Positions 1 through 12,500 of a DNA stretch of 64,000 nucleotides are shown here, in pieces. The first letter of the stretch is position 1; each line of letters begins with the position of its first letter. Both the position numbers and the translations under genes were made by a program. Below the pieces are notes generated by a model. The model made no database searches and was not told where the DNA came from. It saw only the letters and a program-made list of their open reading frames with translations. The DNA is from Rhypophila decipiens. Its lineage: Eukaryota > Ascomycota > Sordariomycetes > Sordariales > Naviculisporaceae. Location of the stretch: contig MU858067.1 in assembly GCA_033297075.1 (NCBI GenBank), positions 282,004 to 346,003 of the forward strand, given 5' to 3'.

Positions 1-692
1 GCCGCTCTTCCCGATGTGGTTTCGGCCTCCGTTTTGTCGTTGAGCATGGGAGAGCCGCATCCTCTTGGCACCCCCCTCCAAGGATCAGACCTTACCATCT
101 GCACCCCCTCCCCCATTTCGTCCCCTGCCCATACCCTTGATCGTCTTGAGTTTGACACTGGCTCCTTTCTTGTCAGCCTCCTCTTCATTTCCTTGTACCT
201 CGTTTTGAGATCGTGGAGACCTCCTCCACTCCCGTTCTGGTTCCGGCCGCGTACCGCTCGACTCAAGATGCAGCCTCCCATCCAGGTCGCAGAAAGCTTG
301 GCCCCCGTCCAGCCATGGTAGGGGGGGCACGTTCGAAACCGCTTTGCTCGCCAAGATATAAGAAACAAGGTCTTGGCTCGTTCTGCTCCTACATCTATCC
401 CTCTCTTCTTATAAACTATATCCAAGTCTTTCTCGTTTTCTTCCCTTTCATGTTGTCTTCTGTTCAGTAGTGCGGTGGTAGTGTTTCTTTCTACATTCGT
501 TCCTTTTTTGTTTTGCTTCGGCACCTTTCACCTCTACTCTCCTTTGACAATTTCGATTCACGGTCTGGAACCAATTTTTGTCACATTTTTCGCTTCGCTC
601 TCTTCGATTCTCTTCGCTTCTCCCGGAGAGACCAGTCATTATTTCGTTTCGAGTTCGACACTCAGTGCTGCCAGCGATATCCCGAATCCAAG
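1..692 (+). promoter_or_regulatory. Upstream region and 5' leader of the GGQQ-repeat secreted protein
   Basis: No convincing gene is seen here; the open frames on both strands are short and low-complexity. A TATAAA sequence at 410-415 is followed by a long CT-rich stretch running to the ATG at 693, which is the usual look of a filamentous-fungal core promoter and leader. Transcription would then start roughly 30-60 bases after the TATA, leaving a leader of about 230 nt. The position is inferred from sequence only. Confidence 0.45.
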
Positions 693-2474
693 ATGGTGTT
701 GATGAAGAATGCATTGGCCGCCCTCATGGGTGTAGCCATGGTAGCGGAAGCTGCTTCAATCCACCAGCTCCAACCTCCCACGGCGGTTGTGAGGCGACAG
801 AACGGAAGGTTCAGGTTTGGAAAGGGCCAGGGAGGCGGGCAGAACAACAACCAAGGCGGCGGGCAGCAAGGCGGACAACAGGGTGGACAGCAGGGTGGAC
901 AGCAGGGTGGACAACAGGGTGGACAACAGGGTGGACAACAGGGTGGACAACAGGGTGGTCAACAAGGCGGCCAGAACCAAGGTGGCCAGAACAACAATCA
1001 GGGCGGTCAACAGGGAGGTAACAACCAAGCCAGTGAGACCTGCTTGGCTGCTGCTGCCCTGCAGACTGGCTCGTTCAGCACTGGCCAGAATGGAGCTGTC
1101 GCCGATGGCCAGGTCGAGTCCCGAACGTACGTATCCGACAGGACAGTCATCTACATTCTTCCGTACTAACCGAAGAACAGTTCCCAGAACAATTTCATCA
1201 ACGAGTGCGATGGCAAGACCCTGACCAACGGCCTGCAAAACCGAGCCGGATCCTGCAACGGTATTCGTAAGTTGCTCATTGCCCCTGATATTCTGAACAT
1301 GGTTCGTGTCTAACGCCCGCCAGCCATGGGTGAAATTCCGAGCGCCGACAACATGGTGACAACCGTCATTACGAACCCCACCAACTTCCAAGTCCTCCCC
1401 CCCGACACCACTTTCAACATCCAGGTCCAGGTCAACAACATGCAACTCGGTGCCTTCACCAATGCCCAGGAGACCTATTACAGCGCCCCACAGCAGCTCA
1501 ACGCCCAGGGCGACATCATCGGCCACACTCACGTCACTGTTCAAGACACTGGCAACACTCTCAACCCTGCACAGCCCCTGGACCCTTTGCAGTTTGCTTT
1601 CTTCAAGGGTATCAACGATGCCGGAAACGGCCAGGGTGGCCTCCAGGCAGTTGTTGATGGTGGCCTGCCCGCCGGAAACTACCGTGTCTGCACTATGTCT
1701 GGTGCTTCCAATCACCAGCCTGTCCTGATGCCTGTCGCTCAGCGTGGCGCTCAAGAGGATTGCAGATACTTTATTGTTTCCAATGACCCCAACGCCGCTG
1801 CTGCCGCTCTCGGCATCAATGCTGGTGGCGGTGGTAACAACCAAGGCAACCAGGGTGGTCAGAACAACGCAGGTGGCGGTCAAAACAACGCCGGCGGCGG
1901 CCAGGGCAACCAGGGTGATCAGAACAACGCAGGCGGCGGCCAAAACAACGCCGGCGGTGGTCAAGGCGCCGGTCAGAACAACGCAGGCGCCGGTCAGAAC
2001 CAAGGTGGCCAGGGCCAGAACCAAGGTAACCAAGGCAATCAAAACGAGAACCAGGGCAATCAGGGTAACCAGAATAACCAGGAAAATTCCGCGGATTCCG
2101 GCCAGGGTCAAAACAACGGTTCCGCCCAGGACCAGGGGCAGGCAAACAACGGCCAAGGCAACGCTAATGCCGGAGACGCTGCTAATGCCGGCGCTGGTGG
2201 CGGCGGTGCGGCCAACGGAGGTGCAGCTGGCGGTGGTGCGGCTGGCGCACTCGGTGGCATCGCGGCTCCTGCTATCCAGGACAGCGGAAATCCCCAACGC
2301 CCCTTCTCCGTCAACGGCGACACCTTTGTTGAACGATCTGCTGCCGCCCAGCGTGCGTGTGCCATCCAGAACAACGCCTGCGCAGACGCCATCAACCTCC
2401 AGGGGGCCCAGGGCTTCACCGTCGTACAGTGTAACGAGCAGGAGGCGGCTTGCCGGGCCGCGGCTGGAGCTTAA
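693..2474 (+). CDS. Secreted Gly/Gln/Asn-rich repeat protein, conserved fungal extracellular family
   Basis: The gene has three exons, 693-1126, 1181-1266 and 1324-2474, encoding 556 aa. Both introns (54 and 57 nt) are GT-AG, with a CTAAC-type branch in the first, and the frame is continuous across them. The start at 693 has a good context (CCAAGATGG) and opens a hydrophobic signal peptide of about 21 residues. Next come tandem GGQQ repeats (about aa 43-110), then a conserved region of about 250 residues with the run NGLQNRAGSCNGIPMGEIPS, then a second GGGQNNA/GNQGG repeat tract, then a short Cys-containing C-terminal module beginning RPFSVNGDTFVERSAAAQ. I recall related secreted proteins across ascomycetes and basidiomycetes, often misnamed ribosomal protein S17; their function is unknown. 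A role at the hyphal surface or matrix is inference. No GPI signal or membrane helix is seen. Confidence 0.85.
861..975 (+). repeat. 12-bp minisatellite encoding GGQQ
   Basis: About nine near-identical copies of a 12-base unit (CAACAGGGTGGA, with CAA/CAG exchange) lie in frame inside the first exon of the secreted Gly/Gln protein. The unit length is a multiple of three, so copy-number changes would keep the frame. Flanking copies are more diverged (GGQNQ, NNNQ), the pattern expected when the centre of an array has expanded most recently. Confidence 0.9.
1816..2170 (+). repeat. Diverged Gly/Gln/Asn codon repeats (GGGQNNA / GNQGG)
   Basis: This second low-complexity tract lies in exon 3 of the same gene. 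The encoded peptide alternates GGGQNNA, GGQGNQG and NQGNQ-type units. It is less regular than the GGQQ array, so it is probably older. Confidence 0.75.
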
Positions 2475-5400
2475 GAGTCGAGCGCGATAGGAGACGGATG
2501 GAGGAGTGACTTGGCCATTATACCCCGTACGTATGTCTGAGAGCTCCTTTGTTCATATCTTTGTCTGGGTCGCGGACCTGTTTTGTTTTAGACTTTTGTT
2601 GCGGGAATGGTGGTTGAGAGGGTTCGCCGATGACTGGCAAGTTACTCGAGCGTGCAAAGCTTTTTGCTGTGTTGTGTACATGACCGAGTGTATATGAATT
2701 ATTAGTTGTTTTATTTTTTGGATCTTTTTCCTATCTTCTTTCCTTCTTTTATGCACTCTATACTATTTCTGTCTCCTTTTCTTTTCTCTCTCACTCTAAG
2801 TATGCAGACCAAACTAAAATTTCCCGCCCGTCTTGTGTGTTGTCATGGTGGTGGTGGTGGTGGTGTCTTATATACTTAATGGATTGCTCAGGCAAATGAG
2901 AGGTTGTTTGGTCATATACACATCACGCACTACTAGTACGAATTTCCTCTTTTCATGGTTGGCTTTTGCAAACTGGCGTCCTTATGACTACTAGACGAAA
3001 AAGAAAGCTATCTCCAAACTTCTTTTCCTTTCGTCCCAGGGGTTTGTTATCTATGGTGACATATCAAGACGGGGCCAAAGCGAGTTTAGAGCGAAGAGAC
3101 AGAAGTGAGAGGGAGGTGTAAGAGAGAAAATGGAAGATTGTATTCACTGAACACCGCCTTTTTATCTTTTTTCCACACCCCGTGGAAGTATGGCCTTGAG
3201 ACTTTAAAGGGAGAAGGAATACTAGGTAGCATCTCGACGAATAGCATTCATGTACTCCGTAAGGAGTGTGTAAGATACGCATGCTACGATAATCTTGTCT
3301 AGTTTCTCTGGTCTGTGGCCATTAACCACTCTCTTTTCCCCCCCCGTCACTCATCGAACCTTGTATACTATTCTGAAGTATTCACTGGGACTCGAAGCTT
3401 TAGAATGCATCCATCCCATTTGGACTTTATTCAAACAAGAAGAGCACATGGAATTAAGAGCAGGAGACGGGTTAAAAATAGATTTACTGTCTGTCTGGTC
3501 TCTTTAAACAACCTTGAAGTATCTGATCGGATAGCTTTGGATCCAGTTCCAGTTCTTGCGTCCCAAGTCTCAGATTCTCGTGGCTCCGTGTTTATGCAAA
3601 ACATCACGAAACGCCGTAACCGTACCGGTTATGATGTTTTCGGTTGTCGGCGGCACGGGTTCAGTATATACAGTACCGTATGGTTACCCGCCGTTTGTGT
3701 GTCGCGGCCGTAGCGGTGCGGTTAAGAATGGCTGGATGGGGCTGAAACTTGAGTTGAAGTCGGACGGGATGGTGAAACGGTCGGTCCTTGTTATTTGCGA
3801 CTCTTCAGACGAAGACAGCCAAGACTAGATTAATCATCGTTCTCTTGTAACTTGTGAATTGTCCCTCTTCAGTGTCTTTTCGCCTTTTTTTTTTTTTTTG
3901 GAGAGAGATGGGTTATTATAAATTTCTTTGACCTTTTAGAAAGAAATGGCTGCTCTCATCGTTCTCGTGGGATAATTATCACCACTGGTTCCCCCGAAAC
4001 AAGAAAAAGGGGCTGCAACAGTCTTGGCCCCCTTAAACATTTTTTACGGGGAGGGAGAGTGACCGGCCATCCTTTTCAACCGTTCAAGAACTGTGGTTCT
4101 GAACGTTCCCCTGCCAAGATCTTCTCTTCGACTCATCGGAGCTCAGAGTCCAGAGTCTATGGTGATGCATTTTGTTTATAAGGGAATTGACGACTCGTCC
4201 TGTTTTGCACATTTAACTACGATTTCCTCCTGCACATAGTTGGGTTCATTCTTCCATACACCTCGCAGTGAGGGTCTTGGCAAGTTGACTCCCCCAGGTT
4301 GGATGGGGGACGCCCTCGATGCTCCTTGTGCTCGTAAAGTGTCCGAAATTGACATTACCACTGTCGCGCACGGAGAGTTGACTCAGCTTCGCTAAACAGG
4401 GGACGGCGATTACAAAGGCACAGCCTCCCGTCCCTGGTCTGTCGCGTGTTGGGCGAGGGGCTCATCTTCCTCATTCCCGTAACTTTGAAGCCGGCACAAG
4501 CTGGATCGTGAAGAATGAGAAGTCAAATTGAAAATTACCTTGAATATATTTCGCTGTCCTTTATGCTCCCGTGGGCCGCTCCTGCCACGGTCCGAGGCGG
4601 CGTCCGTTCCGATAAGTGTTGCGGCCCGGTCAGCCCGGTGTGTGCGGGTAGTAACTACCCGACATCGGTTCCTGCATGCGGGAGCTCCCGTCCCATTGAC
4701 GGGCACTCCCAGCCGCTGCCTCTTTGTAGTGTACGGAGGACCAAGTGTGAGAACTTCATCTTCTCACAGATGGAACATCTTGCCAATTGTGATAAATTAC
4801 TCCGTATCATTCCAATCTACGGTCAAAGGGCTGTCGTCGTTTTTTCTAACAATCATTGCTGGCATCGTATGAAGGTTCAACCCCAAGCCGATTACTGATT
4901 GTATTTACGAATGGATGAGCACGACGATTAAGTCAGCAAAAACACCAGCACCAAAGCGGATGTATACGAGCCACCCCAGTCCTCAGAGTTTGGGCCTCAT
5001 CAAGGAGAGGTGTTCAGCACCAGCTTCTGCGCCCTGGACAAGCATCTTGGCATACCTTTTGTCCAATCTCGTTGATCTCGGTGCCAGATCCTGACAAACA
5101 ACGTGCAGCCGCCGTCGACTTTCTTTCAATCGTCCCTTTCCAGGAATGAAGAGCGCTGTATTTATACCGGATCAATAGTGGGCAGAATCAACCATAGAAA
5201 TGCCCAGAAATGAGAGGGCGAGGGTTGAAGTCGGTTGACAGCAAACGCCAGCTTGATGGAAGTTGAGGCCGTTATAACGGTTTATTTGCGTTGGGAATAC
5301 ACTCAACCGCTGACCGCCTCCCCCACCACCTCAAAGTTCCAGCTCGAATGAGCTCCGGCCCTTCACCCTTCCAATTCTTGAGCGCTGGCTTGAAAAAAAA

Positions 5401-6213
5401 GCCCCCATCCACCCAGGAATACGGCAGCCTACGGTTAGCGTCCGCTGTGAATGGCGCCGAAGCTGATCGGAGTTTATACGCGAAGGATGGATCAGCACTC
5501 AGCACACCAAACAGAAGCTCGCAAAAGAGCAAATATTTGTGCAAGGGTCTCCCAGGTCATGGAAAAAAAGGGGAAGGCTCGATGTATGAATCTGCACGGG
5601 CACAAGGAAAGATCAGATAAACCTTGCTACGCCAGCGGAAACTTTTCTAGATGAGGATGTTGACAAGGATCGGATTGGTCAACATCACAGGATTCACAGC
5701 CTTACCCTCACCCTGGCCTCCTGTCAGCCCAAGTCCACCAAAAGGAAATACCTTCATTTTAACAGACTGCTCTTGATGTCAGCATTTAGCACGCCAGCTG
5801 GCATCCGTACCAAACTCAAAGAGGACGTTGTCGCAAAGTCGACCAATAGACCGCCCCTGGTGCCAGAAAAGCACCTCCCAGCAACGAGGATCACCATGAT
5901 GGACTCCCTAGTAGAATCCAGCGGGCATCAGCTTCTCATACTGGCCCCCATCTCGTTCGCAGGTGGAGGTCGTCCATCGCCGTCCCTTGCCAGTTGGAGA
6001 AAGCTTTCCGCCTCCTGACCACAGCAACTGCTTGCAGGATTTGTCTGGAGACTTGTTGGTACTGGTGTAAGGTCTTCTTCTCCCCGGTTGACGATTCCTC
6101 CTCCCAACATCCCGTCCGTCTGATAGCGTGGTGCTGTGATCTTCAACCTCAACTTGTCCGTGATCGAGCTTGTCCCTCTGTCCTCCCACCGACCGCTCGA
6201 CATCTTCAAGGAC
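2475..6213. other. Intergenic, no gene seen
   Basis: About 3.7 kb without a supported gene. The first few hundred bases look like a 3' untranslated region. A (TGG)n run lies at 2846-2865. Two exact copies of the motif TACTCCGTA lie at 3253-3261 and 4798-4806. The open frames here (for example 3315-3828, 4515-4898 and 5291-5620) show no recognisable motif and no partner exons. Confidence 0.6.
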
Positions 6214-7692
6214 ATGGCAATGGCGCAAAGAAGGAATTGGTGGCTGCTGGCCCTCCTGGCCTCCTCGCCTCTCACCATGGGTATGTATTCTTTTCTTTAT
6301 CTTCACGAACCTGGGCCCGAAGGTTGAGTATCGACCGACATCTCTAACACTAACATGCCAAAATAGCTCAGATGGACCATTCAATGCCAGCGGACCACTC
6401 CCTGCTGATGGCATCTCACTCGATGGATCACTCTGGGATGTCGGGATGGGAAACAATGACCGCCTTCCCTAGCATACCGACACACGCTATCCGTGTCGGT
6501 GATAAAGGCCGTTCGTTTCAACCAAACATCACGAAAGCGAAGGTCGGCGACACAATAGAGTTCCAGTTTTATCCGAGCAATCATTCCGTGGTGCGCGCCG
6601 ATGTGAGTCTGACCTCGCCTGAACATGCCCAAGATGCCGTCTATCGAAGAAGAATCCTGATGGTTGGTCTTTCAGTACATGTTCCCGTGCTTCCCGACTG
6701 AGAAAAATGGCAACGGAAAGGAAGGGTTTTTCTCAGGCTTCTACATCATCCAGGAAACGGACGGAGTGAGTACAATCCCCAACTCTTGTGATATTGGCAT
6801 CATGGTGTTCTAACCCTCGGATTCTCGTTAGGTTCCAAAATGGCGCTGGACACTCAACACGGAAAATCCTGTTTTCTTTTATTCAAGTGGGAATGATGAT
6901 TGCAACAGATATGGCATGGTTGGAGCCATCAATGTAAGCAGCGGGACACATCTACAAGACGGCGAGGAAATCAACATACTGACCAAAGATTCTCTTGTAC
7001 TTGCTTAGGCCAAGCCTTTCGACCTACAACATCAGTATGAGATGGCCCTCGACAGTCCTTTTGTCATGCAACCGGATGCAGCTTCCGAGCAGTTGAATCC
7101 TCCCACCACGACGACATCTTCGACCTCGACAACAGAGACGAAACCCACTCCAAGTAACACGGCAGCGGCAGCGGCAACAGAGCCATCGGGAAATAATGGA
7201 CTGGGAGCTGGTGGGATTGCCGGTGTGGTTGTGGGCGCAGTTGCTGGCATCGCCATGATTGCCGGGATATTCTACTGGTACGGTGTGATGAGGGCCCGGC
7301 AAAAGCCGCCAACCCAGCCCGATGTCTCGCCAATGACCAAGTCATCATACCTGTCGCCCGGGGCGCCGAGCTTCGATACTTCGAGCGGCATGTTCACCGG
7401 CACCACCGTCCCAAGCCCGCCCCCGCAAAGCGCAGCGTTTGTCGACGGAGACACGATATACGTACCGGTCAAGCGAAGCACGATTGCCAGCGGCGATGTG
7501 ACCCGGTTACCCAGCGAGCTTTACAATCCCGCCGAGCTCTACCATCCCGGTATGCAGGGCCAGAACTCGGACAGAGCCTCGTGGATGCGGCCGTTCGACC
7601 AACAAACGACGGACAACAATAGCGTTCATCAACAAACAACTCCCACAGCTGCGTCTGCGGCGAATAACAAGCCGAGTGAACTGTCTGGTTAA
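6214..7692 (+). CDS. Cupredoxin-like, single-pass membrane-anchored surface protein
   Basis: Five exons (6214-6280, 6367-6602, 6676-6765, 6832-6933, 7009-7692) encode 392 aa; all four introns are GT-AG and 66-86 nt long. The start at 6214 gives a signal peptide (hydrophobic WWLLALLASSPL); an upstream in-frame ATG at 6136 would bury it. Next is a Met/His-rich stretch (aa 24-47, two MDHS motifs), then a cupredoxin fold: PNITKAKVGDTIEFQF, NHSV (His95), PCFPTE (Cys106) and YGMVGAIN (Met160). A Ser/Thr-rich stalk, one transmembrane helix (about aa 232-256) and a cytoplasmic tail follow. This architecture is common in fungal extracellular serine-rich proteins. Oddly, the usual FYC and HC ligands of the type 1 copper site are replaced here by FYS (Ser149) and DC (Asp154), so blue-copper binding is doubtful. 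The function is unknown. Confidence 0.85.
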
Positions 7693-9585
7693 TATTGGCG
7701 TTTCCTTTGGTTGATCTGTCCAAGGAGAGGTACCATTCAATATCGAAGTGGGCAAGCCCTTTGTGAGGTCGTCATGTACTTGAGACAAGATTTCTGGAGA
7801 AATTGAGGGCATCAGCGCGTGGGCTCTAGTGTTTAATTAACATAATGAGAGATGGAGAGAATGAAAACGGAGGCCCCTCGTCTTTTGGACCTCTGAAACC
7901 TACCAACTTTACCCACGGCCCACCTACTGCGACATTTTCTTTGCCTCTTTTCTTCTTTTGCTGGGTTTATTTGTAAATAGCCACCAGACAACTTCTAGCG
8001 TCTTTTATATTTCGCTGTTTTGCGTTGTTTTCACACGGACGGGTGGATGAAGGAGGTTATACATATTCAAGCATGAAGAAGTGCTCTTTTCATAGTCAAC
8101 CAATCGTACAACAAATGATGCTTTGTTAATTAACTCGGCATTGTGCTTTGCAGTCTTGTTTTTCCCACTCCAAGTGAACTACAACGAGGCCAACTGCTTC
8201 ATTACGCACATGATTTAATCATCAAGTATCAAACGCAGCTTCTGATAACCTTATTTTCATCGTATCCACCCAAGACTCTTTTTATCGTCATACTTCTTCA
8301 CAACTTGACGTTCATCATTTTCATCTTGAATTTCGGGGACAAGAACCAACATCAGACACGACCAAGGTGGGAGCCATGATTGGTCGGCTTGTCTCCGAGA
8401 TTCGTTTTCTTAAATCTTCAACTTTCTTTCTTGAAACACAACCATTACGGATACACCCATGACCTTAACTCTGCTTCATCATCTTCATTGGACATTTTCT
8501 CCGTCCTGATCGAAAATTAGCCCTTCTGCGGCCAGTGCCTACCTCAGTTACATCTGAAAGACATGCCCTGATTACAATCACATCGTCACTTGCAACTGAC
8601 GCTACATGTACCTGAGAACACACAGGTTCATCAAGTGTCCTGACCTGAATCACAAGATGAATAATAGTAACATCTACCACCCACATTGAGATCTTGTCCC
8701 AGCATACTTCTCAGGTCACTCTTGTCGTCGTCAAGTTGCACGACAGGATCCGGGTATCTTGGAAGCAAGCAGGTAGGGTCTCAATTTCCCCGCGTTCTTC
8801 TTAACCCCTTTTCTTGCCAACCACTTGAACCTGGTTGGGTCAACGCGGGGAGTGACATCGTGCCCTTTCATTGGCGATGCATTGGCGATGTGGCGGTTGG
8901 CACATTGACGTATCACTCGCGAGGACTCAACTTTCATGATCAGATCAATGGTTTTTTTATTTCCCAATTTTCATCACGCCCGAAGACTACTAGTTGGGTT
9001 TCTTGCTCTGTTTGGATCTGATGGTAAGACCTCTTATTACGACTAGTACTTGGCTTGATCTTAGATTCTCATCCAATGGCAAGTGTTCCTTGGACCTGTG
9101 AGAGGTCAAGATGTAACAAACACCGTTCACATGTCTTTTCCCCATGGGATGCGATGATCTTGCTTGGGACTCATGGGTACCGGCGCGGTCGTTTATCCCA
9201 ACTTGGAGGGCTTGTTGCCTTATTCGAACGTCCCAAGACTCGAGTTGAGCAGACTGGCCGGTGGTCATGCAACATCGAGTGGTATTTGTCTTTAGATTTA
9301 CCTATTTAATACTTCCACCAGTTACTTGCGAGCGCGCTCTACACGGTCATCAAATGCCGAGGCGGTCTGGTACTACTAGGTGGTAATTGTTGGAACAGGA
9401 GGTGATGATGGGTAATGACCTCTCTTACACTATATATGAGAGATGAATGTAGTAGGTACCTGCTACCTGCCTTCCAGTCGTCTCTCTTCTTCCCTGCCCT
9501 TCAGTTTGCACCTTTCTTTGGTGTAAACTCTTTTACCTTGCTCTCTACCATCTGTTCGACAAAACCCGATCTGAACGGCCTCACC
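7693..9585. other. Intergenic region with promoter of the FAD oxidase gene
   Basis: About 1.9 kb with no supported gene. The left part looks like 3' untranslated sequence of the cupredoxin gene. At the right, TATATATG at 9431-9438 lies about 150 bases before the ATG at 9586, with a CT-rich stretch between them, so it is the probable core promoter of the next gene. No strong repeat was seen. Confidence 0.5.
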
Positions 9586-11525
9586 ATGTTCGGTCTTGCT
9601 GGTGGCACTGCCAGCAACAGCGGCGCTCTGCTGCTGCGTCTGCTCGCCGCGTCTCTCATACCATCCCTACACAGCACAAACGCCGGCCTAGTCTCAGCAG
9701 CGGGATCCCCCTACAACACCTACGACGGGGAAGGCTTCCCATCCTGCTACAATGTCTCCGAGATCCACCGGCCCAAGAGCGTAGACGAGATGGTCTCCAT
9801 CGTGAAGAAAGTAGTAGCCCGCGACGGGGACAAGGCTCGGATCAGAGCCGCTGGAAAGGGTCACATGTGGTACGACACCATGTGCACGGACAACGGCACG
9901 ACCATCTTGATCCAGACCGAAGAGGTAGCGGGTATCTACGAGTTTGACCTGCCCGAAGGCGCGTCCGAGGGGACGGTGGTGATCGACTCGGGCGTTAGTT
10001 TCTTCCAGCTCGCGCAGTATCTCCATGACCGCGGCGCGTCGGTGGGATATACGCTCACGAACTGGAATATCAGCTTTGGTGGGAGTATTGCCATGGGGGC
10101 GCATCGTTCTTCGATTAGAGAGGACTCGATGGTTGCTGCTGGGGCTCTTTGGCTGGATATTGTTGATGGAACGGGCGAGGTTCGGCATGTTGAGAGGGAT
10201 AATGCGGATGATGACTGGCTGGCGGCGTCTACGTCGTTGGGGTTGTTGGGGATTATTGCGAGGATCAAGTTGAGGATTTATCCTGATACCAAGGTGTATG
10301 CGAAGCAGGATATGTAAGTTGGATGAATGCATCTCACATTTCTTGGGTTGTAGATGAAACGACGCTGACTTGGGACAACCGGACAGTCTGGATGAGAAGG
10401 TTGTTCTCGATGGAGACATCTATGGCTTGATTGCGCCGTATGCGACGGCCAATCTCTGGGTAAAGTCTGCCACTTTGCGGTTTCCGGAGCTTGGTGCTAA
10501 CAATGACTGCAGTACTGGCCATACAAGAGAAAGTTCCACCATCGCTATTACGATGTGGTGGACGCAAAGCAGCACCCCCAACAAGGGTTCCAAAACACAT
10601 TCTCAGTGACAGCAGTCGAGGCCATCGCGGCCCGCACGATCCTCGACAGCGGCAAGTATCTGCCCACGTCCAACATGCTGGCCGAAGAGATCTTCTTCGG
10701 TCTGTGGTCGGAGCCCAACTTCCGGGAGAAGACCAACAACACCGAGATCAAGAACTGGCCCGTGTACGGCTGGAACTACGACGTCCTGATTGGCGGTCTC
10801 TATCCCGACCAAAAGGCCCAGTGGGATTACAACCTGCGCGCTTATACGCTGGAGCTGGCTTTCCCCATTCCCCTGGCGAATGCCATGCTCAAGCGGGTCA
10901 GGTCGCTCTTTGATGCCGAGCTGAAGAAAGGGATAGTCATGACCTCGACCTACCGTAGCGGCATCAATATCAAATGTGAGTTTTCCAAGTTGTGGCTGGT
11001 GTGGGTGGCTAGCTAACCACATTTCTATCTACTGGTAATTAGTTGGCAAGCCATATTACGACTTCCTCGGCCAAGTCACCTACAACACGTCTGATGGGGC
11101 AGACTGGAGCAAAGGAGTCATCATGTTTGACTTTCCCTCGTTCAAGCCCACGGTCGGGGATAAGAAGCGATTTAATGAGAAATTCTGTGAGTGATTGCCG
11201 GAGACAACAGCAGACATGTGTGGTATATGGGGATCGGCCGGAACTGACTCTCCATGAAACAGACACGAACCTCGCGAACACCCTGATTCGGGAGTTCCCA
11301 TGCCGGCCACACTGGACCAAAAACACGCGCGAGGTTTTTGCGCAATCTGCCAAACATATTGACCCAACGGTATGTGCTTTTCTCTTTGTCGGCGGGCATG
11401 GATTTTGCTGACTCGGGTGTTTACTTGGTAATCAGCATCTCGCCAAGTTCAAGGCTGTGCGGGAAAAGTTTGATCCTAGGGGTGTGTACCGGAGCGTTAT
11501 TGGCGAGATTTTGGGATTGTATTGA
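9586..11525 (+). CDS. Secreted VAO-type FAD-linked oxidase, aldonolactone oxidase family
   Basis: Six exons (9586-10313, 10387-10459, 10513-10975, 11043-11186, 11263-11369, 11436-11525) encode 534 aa; the frame is continuous through all five short introns. The start at 9586 (TCACCATGT) gives a signal peptide (hydrophobic run ALLLRLLAASLIPSL). A start at 9415 in the same frame would sit before the TATA element at 9431. The FAD-binding PCMH part spans about aa 55-250, with AGKGHMW (His93) where covalent-FAD members carry their flavin-linked His, and GGSIAMGAH. The C-terminal half ends in the motif CRPHWTKN (aa 483-490), matching the HWxK signature of gulono/arabinono-lactone oxidases. Such enzymes oxidise a sugar lactone or related sugar with O2, giving H2O2. 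The secretion signal is unlike the mitochondrial ALO of ascorbate-type synthesis, so the substrate may be an extracellular sugar or lactone; this is inferred. Confidence 0.85.
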
Positions 11526-12500
11526 GTCCTCGAGCCGTGAGCCGTGTACATATTGTATGGTGGCGTCAAGGGAAGCCGTGTTCACGACCACGTACATATT
11601 ATATCGTGGCACATGTTGGAAGAAAAAAGGATTGATGGCGAAGGAACAAATTCACCGGTGTCAAGGGGAATGTCCCGAGCCTCGCGACTTCCTCGACATT
11701 CAGAACTGAGGCTGGCAAGAGGAAAGACCGTGAATTCGCTATATCGCTCCTTCCCTGTCATGGAAGGGAAGGTATTAACCTTCCACGTTGGCTTTGGTGG
11801 AATGGCAGAGGATCGCACTTGCCACCAAATACCATCTGCCCCTGCATGACCCTTTTTCCAACTCGTCAAGGTCCACAGATCGCGATAACCAGTGGCATGA
11901 CGGTCGGATGTCTCACCCGCAAGGTCAAGTTCGCCCATTTCCTCATCCTCGCCAGCTTCCAACCCCTTCTATGCGAAAGATTACATTTTCTAAAATTGAC
12001 ACGGCAAGGTGGCTGTCGGTGCTCAATGTCAAAGGGAGGCGGGAGGTTTGTGCCAATCTTGACTCGTACCCGAGGGAGATAACAATGTCGGCCATATTCT
12101 CTCTCCCTCCGGACTGCCCGCCTCGGGGTGAAACGGCATCATGGAATGGGCCACCGCGAATAGTGTCTCATGCTCCCATTTTACCCTCACGGCCCTTTGT
12201 CATGAACATTCCTTCGCCCCGGGTCGCCAGTCAACAAGGGATTTTTCTTTTCGCGTCTAACTGGTGATCGAGGCGGTCGTGTTTTCCCACTTAAATATGG
12301 TTGAACCAACATGTTGTTGTCCCATCCTTTTCGGAGTTTCCTGGTAGGGGGTTTTTCTTCTTCAGTCGCTCATTACTGTTCATCGACACTCTCTTGGTTG
12401 CTTCGTTGCCCACCCGACCTACTCGTTCCTATACAGATCTTCAGTATTACATCTTATCACTGAGACAAGTTGACATATCCATCAGACAGTCTCCGGCAAG
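11526..12500. other. Intergenic region and promoter of the Ser/Ala-rich protein gene
   Basis: No supported gene. TTAAATAT at 12291-12298 is a TATA-like element about 200 bases before the ATG at 12501, and the interval is rich in C and T, so it is the probable core promoter and leader of the downstream gene. Confidence 0.45.

Noticed and set aside
756..2297. A 513-codon minus-strand frame opposite the GGQQ-repeat protein
   Set aside because: It is antisense to a gene with conserved motifs and consistent introns. Its peptide (VLAALLTTLLSTLL repeats) is simply the GGQQ minisatellite read backwards.
9415..9585. An upstream in-frame ATG extending the FAD oxidase by 57 residues
   Set aside because: It lies before the TATATATG element at 9431, and it would bury the signal peptide that starts at 9586.
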